Assembly: GCA_017437065.1 (NCBI GenBank)
Contig: JAFSBX010000070.1
Span: 1-64,000 of the forward strand
Reading direction: 5' to 3'
DNA length: 64,000 nucleotides
Source of the DNA: Lachnospiraceae bacterium
Lineage (GTDB): Bacteria; Bacillota; Clostridia; Lachnospirales; Lachnospiraceae
Positions 43,399-52,968 of the stretch are shown here, piece after piece. Made by a program: the position numbers and the translations under genes. Numbering within the stretch: position 1 is the first letter of the stretch; every line of letters begins with the position of its first letter. Under the pieces are notes generated by a model. That model had not been told where the DNA came from and made no database searches. It worked only from the letters and a program-made list of their open reading frames with translations.

Positions 43399-44284
43399 TA
43401 CATTTTTTTATACGCTCCGTCAGGGGTTTCGTAATATTTTCAGGAATAAGTGGTTTTCGCTTGCCTCTATAGCAACAATCAGCGCCTGTCTGTTTTTGTT
43501 TGGCGTGTTTTATGCGATTGTTGCGAATTTCCAGAATATTGTAAAAACAGCGGAAGAAGGTGTGTCTGTTACCGTGTTTTTTGAGGAGGGAATATCGGAC
43601 GAGCGTATTGCGGAAATTGGCGATATGATTGACAAAAGAGTGGAAGTATCCAAGGTGGTTTTTGTTTCCGCGGAAGAAGCATGGGAGAGCTTTAAGACGG
43701 AATATCTTGGTGAATATGCGGACGGTTTTACAGAAAATCCTCTGGAAAGCTCTATGAATTATCAGATTTATTTAAGTGATGTTTCCATGCAGAGTGCATT
43801 GGTAACTTATCTGGAATCGGTAGAAGGGATTCGACAGATTAACAAATCAGAAGTAACGGCAACTACTTTGAGTGGAATTAATACATTAATCGGATATATT
43901 TCCGTGGGCATTATTACGATTTTGCTTGCAGTTTCTGTTTTCCTTATCAGTAATACGGTTACCATTGGTATTTCTGTGCGTAAGGAAGAAATTAATATTA
44001 TGAAATATATAGGCGCTACGGACTTTTTTGTGCGGGCACCGTTCGTTATAGAAGGTATATTAATCGGACTTGTGGGAGCATTGATTCCGCTTGTGGCAAT
44101 TTATGCGCTGTATCAGCAGGTCATTGAGTATGTAATGGAGCGTTTTGCAATGTTGTCTCAGTTGTTGAATTTCCTTTCCTTAGAAACAATTTTCAATGTG
44201 CTGACACCTGTATCTGTTATTGTTGGTGTGGGAATCGGATTTTTTGGAAGTATCACAACGGTAAGAAAACACTTGCATGTATAG
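43385..44284 (+). CDS. ftsX: Cell division protein FtsX, 299 aa
   Basis: FtsX-type membrane protein with four membrane segments: one N-terminal (about 25-48), an extracellular loop to about 165 (the hydrolase-activating domain), then three C-terminal segments with SVRKEEINIMKYIGATDFFV between them. ATG 43385 lies inside ftsE with AAAGGTGG upstream; GTG 43373 is less likely. The downstream EnvC-like M23 gene is the probable hydrolase it switches on. Confidence 0.92.
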   Translation: MKKINTFFYTLRQGFRNIFRNKWFSLASIATISACLFLFGVFYAIVANFQNIVKTAEEGVSVTVFFEEGISDERIAEIGDMIDKRVEVSKVVFVSAEEAWESFKTEYLGEYADGFTENPLESSMNYQIYLSDVSMQSALVTYLESVEGIRQINKSEVTATTLSGINTLIGYISVGIITILLAVSVFLISNTVTIGISVRKEEINIMKYIGATDFFVRAPFVIEGILIGLVGALIPLVAIYALYQQVIEYVMERFAMLSQLLNFLSLETIFNVLTPVSVIVGVGIGFFGSITTVRKHLHV

Positions 44285-44329
44285 TGTAAAATAGCTTTTA
44301 TATAAAGCTGATAGATTGGAAAGGAAAAA

Positions 44330-45556
44330 ATGAAACATAAAAAATCTGTAATATGCGCAGTAGTGGCGTTTCTTGTACTTGCTACAGTATTTGGAATGGG
44401 CAGCAGTACCACTGTCGCGAAAGAGCTTACTTCAGATAGCATAAAAGAAAAAGAAGAACAGATTAAGGCTGCCGAGGAAGAAAAGAAAGAATTACAGAAT
44501 GGTTTAAGTGATTTAAAGCAAATAAAAAAAGATTTGGAAAAGTCAAAAAATGATTTGTCAAAATATGTGGAAGAGTTGGATGCAAATCTGGCAGATATAG
44601 AAAGCAAAATCGAAGAATTAAAGCAGTTGATTGCGGATAAAGAAGCTGAGATTGCTGATACGGAGAAAAAACTGGAAGAAGCTCAGAGGATTGAACAGGA
44701 ACAGTATGAAGCAATGAAGGTTCGTATCAAATTTATGTACGAGAAAAGTGATGATTTTTATCTGGAGACGATTTTCTCGGCAAAAAGTTTTGGAGATATT
44801 TTGAACAAAGCGGACTATATCGAACAGCTTTCTGCATATGATAGAGAGATGCTGGATCAATATGCGTTGAACAGTCAGATGATTCAGCTTTATAAGGAAG
44901 AGCTGGAGACAGAAAAAGAAATTCTGGATGAGGCTAAAGCAGGTGTAGTGGCAGAGCAGGCATCTTTGCAGGCACTGATAGGTGAGAAGGAGCAGCAGAT
45001 TACTGCATATCAGTCTGATATTAATAACAAAGAAGCGGCAATCAAAGAATACGAAGAGGATATTGCGGCGCAGACTGCGGTTATTACTGCGTTAGAAAAG
45101 GCGGTTGCAGAAGAAAAGGCAAAACTGCTTGCGGAAAACGGTTCGGTGATTACTTATGATGGCGGTGTTTTTGCATGGCCGGCACCTTCTTATACGAGAG
45201 TTTCCAGTGAGTATGGTAATCGTATGCATCCTACGTTAGGTGTGGTAAAATTCCATAACGGAATTGATTTGGCCGCTCCTTCCGGAAGTCCGATTTCAGC
45301 GGCTTATGATGGGAAAGTAGTGGCGTCAGATTACAATGCTTCTATGGGAAAATACATTATGATAGATCATGGAAACGATTTGTATACTATTTATATGCAT
45401 GCTTCGGCATTGTATGTGTCAAAGGGAGAAACCGTAGCAAAGGGGCAGGAAATTGCAGCAGTTGGTTCTACAGGACGTTCTACAGGTCCACATCTGCATT
45501 TCGGAGTCCGTTTAAATGGAAGTTATGTCAGTCCTTGGAACTATTTATCAAAATAG
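44330..45556 (+). CDS. EnvC/PcsB-like murein hydrolase or activator with M23 domain, 408 aa
   Basis: Exported protein: signal peptide to about residue 27 (cleavage near STTVAKE), long coiled coils (about 35-125 and 175-260) and a C-terminal LytM/M23 domain with HNGIDLAAPSG and HLHFGV, the zinc-binding motifs. An intact HxxxD and HLH suggest an active metallopeptidase rather than a degenerate activator. Being directly after ftsEX, it is the expected partner whose coiled coil docks to the FtsX loop, as EnvC or PcsB do. A Shine-Dalgarno GAAAGGA precedes ATG 44330. Confidence 0.88.
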   Translation: MKHKKSVICAVVAFLVLATVFGMGSSTTVAKELTSDSIKEKEEQIKAAEEEKKELQNGLSDLKQIKKDLEKSKNDLSKYVEELDANLADIESKIEELKQLIADKEAEIADTEKKLEEAQRIEQEQYEAMKVRIKFMYEKSDDFYLETIFSAKSFGDILNKADYIEQLSAYDREMLDQYALNSQMIQLYKEELETEKEILDEAKAGVVAEQASLQALIGEKEQQITAYQSDINNKEAAIKEYEEDIAAQTAVITALEKAVAEEKAKLLAENGSVITYDGGVFAWPAPSYTRVSSEYGNRMHPTLGVVKFHNGIDLAAPSGSPISAAYDGKVVASDYNASMGKYIMIDHGNDLYTIYMHASALYVSKGETVAKGQEIAAVGSTGRSTGPHLHFGVRLNGSYVSPWNYLSK

Positions 45557-45581
45557 GAACATGTGAAAGGAATTGTGGAAG

Positions 45582-46871
45582 ATGGAAGATTACGAAAAAA
45601 GGGAAAATGAGAATAAGGCCAAAAGCGAGAAGAAAAGCTTTATGAATGGCTTATTTACCGGAGTTATGGCAGCTGTGCTTGTCATGACTGCGGTATTTTG
45701 CATCAAGCAGGTTGTGATTATCTACGGAAATAAGGCTTCTGTAAAGACAGCGCAGAAGGGAGCAGCCGATGACACCAAAGAACAGGAAACTTCGGTTGTA
45801 AATGATGATGTGCTGGAAAAAATGCAGGCAATTGAAAAAGTGGTAGATTATTATTATTACGAAGAAGATGTTGAACGTGCCGTAATAGAAGAAGGAATCT
45901 ATGACGGGATGATGGCTTCTTTGGGAGATCCTTATTCTACCTATTATTCTGAAGAAGAATTAAAGGATATCATGGAACAGACGGAAGGTATCTACTATGG
46001 AATTGGTGCGTATATCAGTCTGGATATGGCAACCGGTTTAGGACAAATCAGCGGTGTGATTGCAGGAACACCGGCGGAAGCGGCTAACTTAAGAGAAGGC
46101 GATTTGATTTATGAGGTTGACGGAGAAAGTGCGGCCGGACTGGAACTTACAGACATCACAGGAATGATTAAAGGCGAAGAAGGTACTATCGTGCATCTGA
46201 CTCTTATAAGAGAAGGAGAGAACGATTATGTAGAAGTAGATATTGAGCGTAGAAAAGTAGAAAGCCCTACGGTAAATTATGAAGTATATGATAATGGTAT
46301 GGGGTACATACAGATAACGGAATTTGATGAAATTACGGTAGACCAGTTTACGGAAGCCATGGCAGTGTGCAAGGGTTCGGATGTAAAAGGAATTATTCTG
46401 GATTTACGCAGTAATCCCGGTGGAAATTTAAGTGCTGTAGTAGATATTGCAAGAGCAATATTACCGGAAGGTCTGATTGTATATACGGAAGACAGGGACG
46501 GAAAACGTACAGAGTATAGCTGTGACGGGGCAAATCAGATAAAGATTCCGATGGTAGTATTGATTAACGGTAATTCAGCCAGTGCTTCCGAGATTTTGGC
46601 GGGTGCAATTCAGGATTATGGAATTGGTACACTGGTAGGAACTACATCTTATGGAAAAGGCATTGTACAGCGGATAGTCAGTCTGGCAGACGGTTCTGCG
46701 GTAAAACTTACAGTGAGCAGTTACTTTACACCAAATGGAAATAATATTCATGGTATTGGCATTGAACCGGATATTGTTTGTGAATTTGACAGTGACAGTT
46801 ATTATGAGAAAGATATTGATAACCAGTTGGAAGAGGCTAAAAAAGTCTTGCAAAAAATGATAGAAGAATAG
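45582..46871 (+). CDS. S41 C-terminal processing peptidase, 429 aa
   Basis: Membrane-anchored tail-specific protease. A basic N-terminal stretch with one membrane segment (about 20-45), a PDZ domain (about 120-205, YGIGAYISLDMATGLGQISG) and the S41 catalytic core with NGNSASASEILAGA (serine) and SYGKGIVQ (lysine of the Ser/Lys dyad). Length is typical. It follows the M23 gene by 25 bases, the ftsEX-M23-ctp order seen widely in Firmicutes. ATG 45582 is chosen over TTG 45573. Confidence 0.92.
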   Translation: MEDYEKRENENKAKSEKKSFMNGLFTGVMAAVLVMTAVFCIKQVVIIYGNKASVKTAQKGAADDTKEQETSVVNDDVLEKMQAIEKVVDYYYYEEDVERAVIEEGIYDGMMASLGDPYSTYYSEEELKDIMEQTEGIYYGIGAYISLDMATGLGQISGVIAGTPAEAANLREGDLIYEVDGESAAGLELTDITGMIKGEEGTIVHLTLIREGENDYVEVDIERRKVESPTVNYEVYDNGMGYIQITEFDEITVDQFTEAMAVCKGSDVKGIILDLRSNPGGNLSAVVDIARAILPEGLIVYTEDRDGKRTEYSCDGANQIKIPMVVLINGNSASASEILAGAIQDYGIGTLVGTTSYGKGIVQRIVSLADGSAVKLTVSSYFTPNGNNIHGIGIEPDIVCEFDSDSYYEKDIDNQLEEAKKVLQKMIEE

Positions 46872-46926
46872 GAATCATGGATAGTTGATAAATCTGTGGG
46901 AATGATACAGGAGATAAGTTTAGAGA

Positions 46927-48300
46927 ATGTTATTTAATTCTTATATATTTATATTTGCATTTTTGCCGATAGCAATGATTCTTTACTATGGTTTGAATTA
47001 TTTTAAGCAATATACGGCAGCGAAAACAGCATTAATTCTTTTGTCCGTTTTCTTTTACGGATATAACAAGCCACAGTATGCGTTAATATTATGTGGTAGT
47101 ATTGTACTGAATTATGGGCTGCATTATGTTCTGACACAGGAAAAACAACAGGCAGGTTTACGAAAAACCTGCCTTGTTTTGGGTATTATATTTAATTTTG
47201 GTTTGTTAGGATATTTTAAATATCTTGGATTCTTTACAACTAATATGAATCAGATTTTTGGAAGTGAATTACCGGTTTTACAGATTGCACTTCCGCTTGG
47301 TATCAGCTTTTTTACATTTCAGCAGGTATCATTTGTGATTGACAGTTATCGTCAGACGACATCGCGGTATGGCATGACAGATTATGCTCTTTTTGTTTCC
47401 TTTTTTCCACAGCTTGTGGCAGGTCCGATTGTTCTTCACAGTGAGATGATTCCGCAGTTTCAGGATATGGAAAAAAAGAAGGTAAATTATGAGAATGTGA
47501 CAGCAGGAATCAGGTATTTTGCGATGGGAATTGCAAAGAAGGTGCTGGTTGCAGATGCTTTTGGTAAAATTGTGGATGCCGGATATGCAGATGTGTGGGC
47601 GTTGGACAGATGGGGTGCAATCAGCGTAATGCTTGCTTATACTATGCAGATTTATTTTGATTTCAGTGGTTACTGTGATATGGCATCCGGGCTTGGTAAG
47701 TTTTTTAATATCGACATACCGATTAATTTTAATTCGCCTTATAAAGCGGCAGGTATAGGGGAGTTCTGGAAACGCTGGCACATGACACTGACTCGTTTTT
47801 TTACAACCTACCTGTATATTCCTTTGGGTGGGAATCGGAAAGGAACATTCAGAACTTACTTAAATATTATGATTATTTTTACTGTCAGCGGTTTGTGGCA
47901 CGGTGCTGACTGGAGTTTTGTTTTGTGGGGGATGTTGCACGGAGCCGCCCAAGTGGTAGAAAGAATATGTAAAGGGAAAATCAGAGTGCCGAAATGGCTC
48001 GGATTTGTGCTTACTTTTAGTTTTATAAATGTAACATGGGTATTTTTTAGGGCGGATTCCATTGGACAGGCTTTCAGTTTATTTGGAAGAATGTTACATG
48101 GTGGAAGCAGTAGTCTGCCATGGATGCAATATATTATTTTTTTGATAATGTTGGGTGTAGTGCTGTTTACGAAAAATACCCATGACAGAGTTCGGGAAAG
48201 AGAGTTGACATGGAAAATAGCACTGGCAGATATGGTAATGTTTACAGTGTCGGTATTTTGGCTGTCGCAGGTGGCAACATTTTTATATTTCAATTTTTAG
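46927..48300 (+). CDS. MBOAT-family O-acyltransferase (AlgI/DltB-like), 457 aa
   Basis: About ten membrane segments. The MBOAT hallmark FWKRWHMTLTRFFTTYLYIP and the catalytic histidine in SGLWHGADWSFVLWG are present. The family carries acyl groups across the membrane to modify extracellular polysaccharides. The SGNH-type gene 50 bases downstream is the likely extracytoplasmic transferase partner, and no dlt operon genes (dltA, dltC) are adjacent. So polysaccharide O-acetylation is more likely than D-alanylation. GGAGATAAG precedes ATG 46927. Confidence 0.88.
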   Translation: MLFNSYIFIFAFLPIAMILYYGLNYFKQYTAAKTALILLSVFFYGYNKPQYALILCGSIVLNYGLHYVLTQEKQQAGLRKTCLVLGIIFNFGLLGYFKYLGFFTTNMNQIFGSELPVLQIALPLGISFFTFQQVSFVIDSYRQTTSRYGMTDYALFVSFFPQLVAGPIVLHSEMIPQFQDMEKKKVNYENVTAGIRYFAMGIAKKVLVADAFGKIVDAGYADVWALDRWGAISVMLAYTMQIYFDFSGYCDMASGLGKFFNIDIPINFNSPYKAAGIGEFWKRWHMTLTRFFTTYLYIPLGGNRKGTFRTYLNIMIIFTVSGLWHGADWSFVLWGMLHGAAQVVERICKGKIRVPKWLGFVLTFSFINVTWVFFRADSIGQAFSLFGRMLHGGSSSLPWMQYIIFLIMLGVVLFTKNTHDRVRERELTWKIALADMVMFTVSVFWLSQVATFLYFNF

Positions 48301-48350
48301 GTATGGGTTCTTACAATTTTTGCCGATGAAAATATATAGGGGGAAATGAA

Positions 48351-49409
48351 ATGTCTTACAGGAAATTTGTATGGGTAAATTTAATAGGAATTTTCAGTCT
48401 GCTTTTTCTTGGTGGAATGGTTGTTTTTATTGCTGACCCATTTTATCATTATCATAGACCCTGGTTTAACCTGCCGGTTGTGTTGTATAATGAAATTTAT
48501 CAGACATCGGGAGTGGCAGAAAATTTTGAATATGACAGTGCTATTGTAGGAAGTTCCATGACGGAAAATTTTCGTGTATCATGGTTTGACGAAGATTTTG
48601 GGTGGGATACAATAAAACTTTGTTATGAAGGTGCAGGAACGGATGATTTAAAGGCGATACTAACAGAAGTTTTTGAAGGAGAGCGGCAGGTAAAAAACGT
48701 TGTGCTTGCAGTGGATGATTATCAGATGGTTTCGGACAGTGGGTTGAAAGCTATTGACAGACCGGAATATCTGTATAATGACAATATTTTCGATGATGTG
48801 AACTATCTTTTTAATAAAGATGCGTTTCAGGCAGCTTTGGAAAGAATCGCAGACGGTATTACGGGAAGAGAAGAAGATATAGACGGTGCTTATAATTTTA
48901 GTGGGAAATATGAATTTTCAAAGGAACAGGTGTTGAAGGATGCTGCACCATTCCGGGAAAATATAAAAGCATACCCACCGGAGGGAAAAGCACCGGAAGA
49001 TAAATATTTGCAACAATGTAAAGACAATTTGAATAACTTATTACCGTTTGTGGAAGAAAATCCAGATACACAGTTTATGGTTGTATTTTCTCCTTATAGT
49101 ATTGTTAATTGGGAGAAGAAGGTGCTTGCAGGGACATTAGAGGCTCAGTTGTATGTGGACGCATATACAATAGAGCAATTTCTGAAATATGAGAATGTGA
49201 GGGTATTTTATTTTCAGGATGAGTACGATATGATTACTGATTTAGATAAATATATGGATACCTGTCATTATGTAGAGGAGTATAATCATTACATTGAACA
49301 GTGTTTGAAAAGCGGAAAAAATGAAGTGACAGAGGAAAACTATAGGGCGCGGATTCAAAATATGTACGAGATAGCAGCATTCTATGATTATGATGCGATT
49401 TGGGAATAG
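48351..49409 (+). CDS. SGNH/DltD-like acyltransferase partner, 352 aa
   Basis: One N-terminal membrane anchor (about 8-28), then an extracytoplasmic SGNH-like domain. Block I is VGSSMTEN with catalytic Ser68/69; a DxxH-like motif in MDTCHYVEEYN near the C terminus supplies the Asp/His. The pairing with an upstream MBOAT protein matches alginate- and peptidoglycan-type acetylation systems. The substrate polymer is unknown. AGGGGGAAATG precedes the start. The following HD-GYP gene is close behind. Confidence 0.78.
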   Translation: MSYRKFVWVNLIGIFSLLFLGGMVVFIADPFYHYHRPWFNLPVVLYNEIYQTSGVAENFEYDSAIVGSSMTENFRVSWFDEDFGWDTIKLCYEGAGTDDLKAILTEVFEGERQVKNVVLAVDDYQMVSDSGLKAIDRPEYLYNDNIFDDVNYLFNKDAFQAALERIADGITGREEDIDGAYNFSGKYEFSKEQVLKDAAPFRENIKAYPPEGKAPEDKYLQQCKDNLNNLLPFVEENPDTQFMVVFSPYSIVNWEKKVLAGTLEAQLYVDAYTIEQFLKYENVRVFYFQDEYDMITDLDKYMDTCHYVEEYNHYIEQCLKSGKNEVTEENYRARIQNMYEIAAFYDYDAIWE

Positions 49410-49449
49410 AAACCGATATGTTTCACAGGAAGATAAAGGCGGTGGCTAC

Positions 49450-50556
49450 ATGGTAAAAAGAAGATACATGGCAACAAGAATTGTAAAACCGGGCATGGTT
49501 ATAGATCAGGCGATTATAGATCGTGCAGGCAGGGTTTTAATTGCGCGAAAAACAGAGCTGGATGACTATTTAATTGAAGCATTGATGAAAATGGGAGTTC
49601 CGGGAATTTACATACGGGAAGGCGAGGAAGAAGACGAGGATATAGAGAAAGAAGAGCCTGTAATAAATGAAGCAATTCAGAAGCAGTACGAGCAAATCAA
49701 GGTTGCGGACCGGGCAAAGGTTCGTCTTACTGAAAGTGTGCGTAAGAGAGTTGCAGAGGGGGTTCAGTATTTGTATCAGGATACGAACTCGGCAAGCTTT
49801 GTATCTGAAACCAGAAATATTACCAATGATTTGATGAAGGCTATTACGGATAATGATGCGATTGCGGTAGATATCAGTGCTTTGAAAATCAGTGATGAAT
49901 ATACATTTAAGCATAGTGTTGATGTTGCTACGATGTCTATGATTGTAGCGAAACGTTATGGATTTACGAAAGAGCAGGTTTATGAAATTGGTATAGCCGG
50001 TCTTTTGCACGATATCGGAAAGTCACAGATTCCGAATGAAGTATTAAACAAAGCAGGAAAACTGACGGATGAAGAATTTGCATTAATGAAACAGCATACT
50101 TTGCTGGGATTTCGTATTTTGAAGGAGAAAAAGGAACTTTCTGAGGATATTAAAATGGGTGTTTTACAGCATCATGAAAAGACGAACGGAAGAGGATATC
50201 CGATGGGAATTGAAGATGACAGGATTAACCCTTTTGCAAAGATTATATCGGTGGTAGACATTTATGATGCACTGGTAACGGAGCGTCCGTACAAGAAACC
50301 TTTTTCGCCGCGAGATGCGGTGGAAATGATTATGTCCATGACCGGAGAACTGGACATTAATGTGATGAGATGTTTTTTGGAAAGTGTCATACTTTATCCG
50401 GTTGGTACAGATGTACCGCTCAGTAATGGAGAAATGGCGAGAGTCATTGAAAATAGTCCCCATTATGTTTTACGTCCGAAGGTGTTGGGACTTACATCGG
50501 GTAAGGTGTATGATTTGGGAACGGACATAAGTTGTGCAAATATTATTATTTTGTAA
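49450..50556 (+). CDS. HD-GYP cyclic-di-GMP phosphodiesterase, 368 aa
   Basis: Cytoplasmic c-di-GMP hydrolase. An N-terminal domain of about 120 residues (MATRIVKPGMVIDQAIIDRA) precedes the HD-GYP domain with HSVDVATMSM, LLHDIGKSQIP, KQHTLLGF, HHEKTNGRGYPMG and VVDIYDALVTERPYK, all metal and GYP motifs intact. ATG 49450 is preferred (GGCGGTGG upstream) over ATG 49384, which overlaps the SGNH gene. Its place after the acylation pair suggests c-di-GMP could be tied to surface polysaccharide or motility, but that is inference. Confidence 0.9.
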   Translation: MVKRRYMATRIVKPGMVIDQAIIDRAGRVLIARKTELDDYLIEALMKMGVPGIYIREGEEEDEDIEKEEPVINEAIQKQYEQIKVADRAKVRLTESVRKRVAEGVQYLYQDTNSASFVSETRNITNDLMKAITDNDAIAVDISALKISDEYTFKHSVDVATMSMIVAKRYGFTKEQVYEIGIAGLLHDIGKSQIPNEVLNKAGKLTDEEFALMKQHTLLGFRILKEKKELSEDIKMGVLQHHEKTNGRGYPMGIEDDRINPFAKIISVVDIYDALVTERPYKKPFSPRDAVEMIMSMTGELDINVMRCFLESVILYPVGTDVPLSNGEMARVIENSPHYVLRPKVLGLTSGKVYDLGTDISCANIIIL

Positions 50557-50567
50557 GGGGCAGAAAA

Positions 50568-50783
50568 ATGTTTATAAAAGACGATAATACATATAATGAT
50601 ATCCGTGAGAAATCACTGTTGCAGTGGCTTAATGAAATGGAACAGCATGAGGATATTGCTGTACGGGGTGGTGTAAAGCTGTGCAGGGAGTATATGCAGT
50701 ATCTTGCAGATAAAAATGAGAAACTGCAAGAGGAAAATGAGTTGAAGAACAGATATCTTAAAAAGATGTCAAAAAGGAAATAG
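50568..50783 (+). CDS. Hypothetical coiled-coil protein, 71 aa
   Basis: A short charged protein (MFIKDDNTYNDIREKSLLQW at the start) with a predicted C-terminal coiled coil (KLQEENELKNRYLKKMSK). I recognise no family. The coding case is fair: an AAGGGG Shine-Dalgarno before ATG 50568, 11 bases after the HD-GYP gene, and a terminator shortly after it. Confidence 0.65.
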   Translation: MFIKDDNTYNDIREKSLLQWLNEMEQHEDIAVRGGVKLCREYMQYLADKNEKLQEENELKNRYLKKMSKRK

Positions 50784-50810
50784 AGGATGGATGAAAGGTG
50801 GATCGTTGCG

Positions 50811-50835
50811 GGAAAGCAATGGTCTGCTTTTTTTA
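50811..50835 (+). terminator. Terminator closing the ftsEX-to-HD-GYP gene run
   Basis: AAAGCA (50813-50818) and TGCTTT (50825-50830) form a short stem around a 6-base loop, followed by a T run. Confidence 0.7.
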
Positions 50836-50880
50836 TTAGGTTTTCATTGATTTTCCACTATACATTTTCTAATTTTGTGC

Positions 50881-50907
50881 TATACTATAAAACAGAATAT
50901 ATGTTCG
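50881..50907 (+). promoter_or_regulatory. uvrB -10 box and LexA-like SOS box
   Basis: TATACT (50881-50886) is a good -10, although its -35 is unclear. AGAATATATGTTCG (50894-50907) matches the Gram-positive LexA box CGAACATATGTTCG at 12 of 14 positions, with an intact right half GTTCG, and lies over the predicted start site. uvrB is a classic SOS gene. Confidence 0.65.
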
Positions 50908-50930
50908 CAATAAATAGGAGGAATTTTAGC

Positions 50931-52946
50931 ATGGATAAGCAAAATAAATCAGCAAGATTTATATTACACTCAGAATTCGCTCCTACCGGTGACCAACCGC
51001 AAGCCATAGCTGAATTGGTGGAGGGTTTCAAACAAGGCAATCAGTTTCAGACTTTGCTTGGTGTTACGGGTTCCGGTAAGACTTTTACAATGGCAAATGT
51101 GATTGCTGCTTTAAATAAGCCGACATTAATTATAGCACACAATAAAACTTTAGCAGGACAGCTCTACGGAGAGTTCAAAGAATTTTTCCCTGAAAATGCG
51201 GTAGAATATTTTGTATCCTACTACGATTATTATCAGCCGGAGGCATATGTACCCTCTTCAGATACCTATATTGCAAAGGATTCAGCAATAAATGATGAAA
51301 TTGATAAACTACGTCTTTCTGCCACGGCGTCTTTGACGGAGCGGAAGGATGTTATCGTTATCGCCAGTGTTTCCTGCATTTATGGTTTGGGAAGTCCTGA
51401 CGATTATCAGGAAATGATTGTATCGTTACGTCCGGGAATGACAAAGGACAGAGATGAAGTTATCCGTGAACTGATTGATATACAGTACAACCGTAACGAA
51501 ATGGACATTGTACGGGGAAGTTTCCGCGTGCGGGGTGATGTGGTGGAAATTTATCCTGCACAGGGTGGAGATTATCTGATCAGAGTAGAGTTTTTTGGAG
51601 ATGAGATAGACCGCATTACAGAGACAGATCCTTTGACGGGGCAGGTATATACCAGTTTGGAACACATTGCCATATTCCCGGCTTCTCACTATGTAGTATC
51701 ACAGGAAAAAATAAAGACAGCTTGTGAAAATATTGAAAAAGAAATGGAAGAAAGAGTACGTTTTTTCAAGGGAGAAGACAAGCTGATTGAAGCACAGCGT
51801 ATTGCGGAGAGAACGAATTTTGACATTGAAATGCTTCGGGAAACAGGCTTCTGTTCAGGTATTGAAAACTATTCCAGACATTTGAACGGAATGGAAGAAG
51901 GGGCAATGCCGCACACACTGATGGATTATTTCGGAGATGATTATCTGATTATTGTTGATGAATCCCATATAACAATACCGCAGATAGGAGGCATGTTTGC
52001 GGGAGACCGTTCCCGAAAAAATACTCTTGTGGACTACGGTTTTCGTCTTCCTTCGGCATTGGATAACCGTCCGTTAAATTTTGAAGAGTTTGAACAACAC
52101 ATTGACCAGCTTTTGTTCGTGTCGGCAACACCTTCAACTTATGAGGAAGAACATGAACTTTTACGTGTGGAACAGGTAATCCGTCCGACCGGACTGTTAG
52201 ATCCGGAAATAGATGTCCGTCCGGTGGATGGTCAGATTGATGACTTGCTTTCTGAAATTAAAAAGGAAATTGAGAAAAAGAACAAAGTACTTGTTACTAC
52301 GCTGACAAAGCGTATGGCAGAAGATTTAACCGATTATATGCGTGAAGTAGGCATCCGTGTGAAATATCTTCACTCGGATATTGACACATTGGAGCGTGCT
52401 CAGATTATCCGTGATATGCGTCTGGATATTTTTGATGTACTGGTAGGAATCAATCTTTTGCGAGAAGGATTGGATATTCCGGAAATTTCCCTTGTAGCAA
52501 TTTTGGATGCGGACAAGGAAGGTTTCCTGCGTTCTGAGACATCTTTAATACAGACGGTAGGGCGTGCTGCCAGAAATGCGGAAGGGCATGTTATTATGTA
52601 TGCAGATAATATGACAGATTCCATGCGGAAAGCCATAGAAGAGACGCAGAGACGTAGAGAAATACAACAGAAATACAATGAAGAACATGGCATTACGCCG
52701 CAGACAATTAAGAAAGCGGTTCGTGATTTAATCAGTATTTCCAAGGAAATTGCACAGGAAGAGGTGCGGTTTGAAAAAGATCCGGAATCCATGACGAAGA
52801 AGGAATTGGAGAAGCTGATTGCGGATGTTCAGAAGAAGATGCAGAAAGCAGCGGCAGATTTGAATTTTGAAGCGGCAGCAGAGCTTCGTGATAAGATGAT
52901 AGAACTGAAAAGACATCTTCAGGAAATTGAAGATTCAGGTAAGTAA
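50931..52946 (+). CDS. uvrB: Excinuclease ABC subunit B, 671 aa
   Basis: Damage-verifying helicase-like subunit of nucleotide excision repair. Walker [14 protein letters not shown], the beta-hairpin region [21 protein letters not shown] (Walker B), [20 protein letters not shown] and QTVGRAARN (helicase motifs), and a C-terminal UVR motif ([15 protein letters not shown]) are all present. ATG 50931 with AGGAGG upstream is the true start; the frame is open from 50787 but that stretch contains the promoter and SOS box. uvrA follows after 22 bases. Confidence 0.96.
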   Translation: MDKQNKSARFILHSEFAPTGDQPQAIAELVEGFKQGNQFQTLLGVTGSGKTFTMANVIAALNKPTLIIAHNKTLAGQLYGEFKEFFPENAVEYFVSYYDYYQPEAYVPSSDTYIAKDSAINDEIDKLRLSATASLTERKDVIVIASVSCIYGLGSPDDYQEMIVSLRPGMTKDRDEVIRELIDIQYNRNEMDIVRGSFRVRGDVVEIYPAQGGDYLIRVEFFGDEIDRITETDPLTGQVYTSLEHIAIFPASHYVVSQEKIKTACENIEKEMEERVRFFKGEDKLIEAQRIAERTNFDIEMLRETGFCSGIENYSRHLNGMEEGAMPHTLMDYFGDDYLIIVDESHITIPQIGGMFAGDRSRKNTLVDYGFRLPSALDNRPLNFEEFEQHIDQLLFVSATPSTYEEEHELLRVEQVIRPTGLLDPEIDVRPVDGQIDDLLSEIKKEIEKKNKVLVTTLTKRMAEDLTDYMREVGIRVKYLHSDIDTLERAQIIRDMRLDIFDVLVGINLLREGLDIPEISLVAILDADKEGFLRSETSLIQTVGRAARNAEGHVIMYADNMTDSMRKAIEETQRRREIQQKYNEEHGITPQTIKKAVRDLISISKEIAQEEVRFEKDPESMTKKELEKLIADVQKKMQKAAADLNFEAAAELRDKMIELKRHLQEIEDSGK

Positions 52947-52968
52947 GAAAGGCATGAAAGGTAAAGAA

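Noticed and set aside
50787..50930. N-terminal extension of UvrB
   Set aside because: The frame is open, but it contains a terminator, the -10 box and a LexA-like site, and the family start matches ATG 50931.
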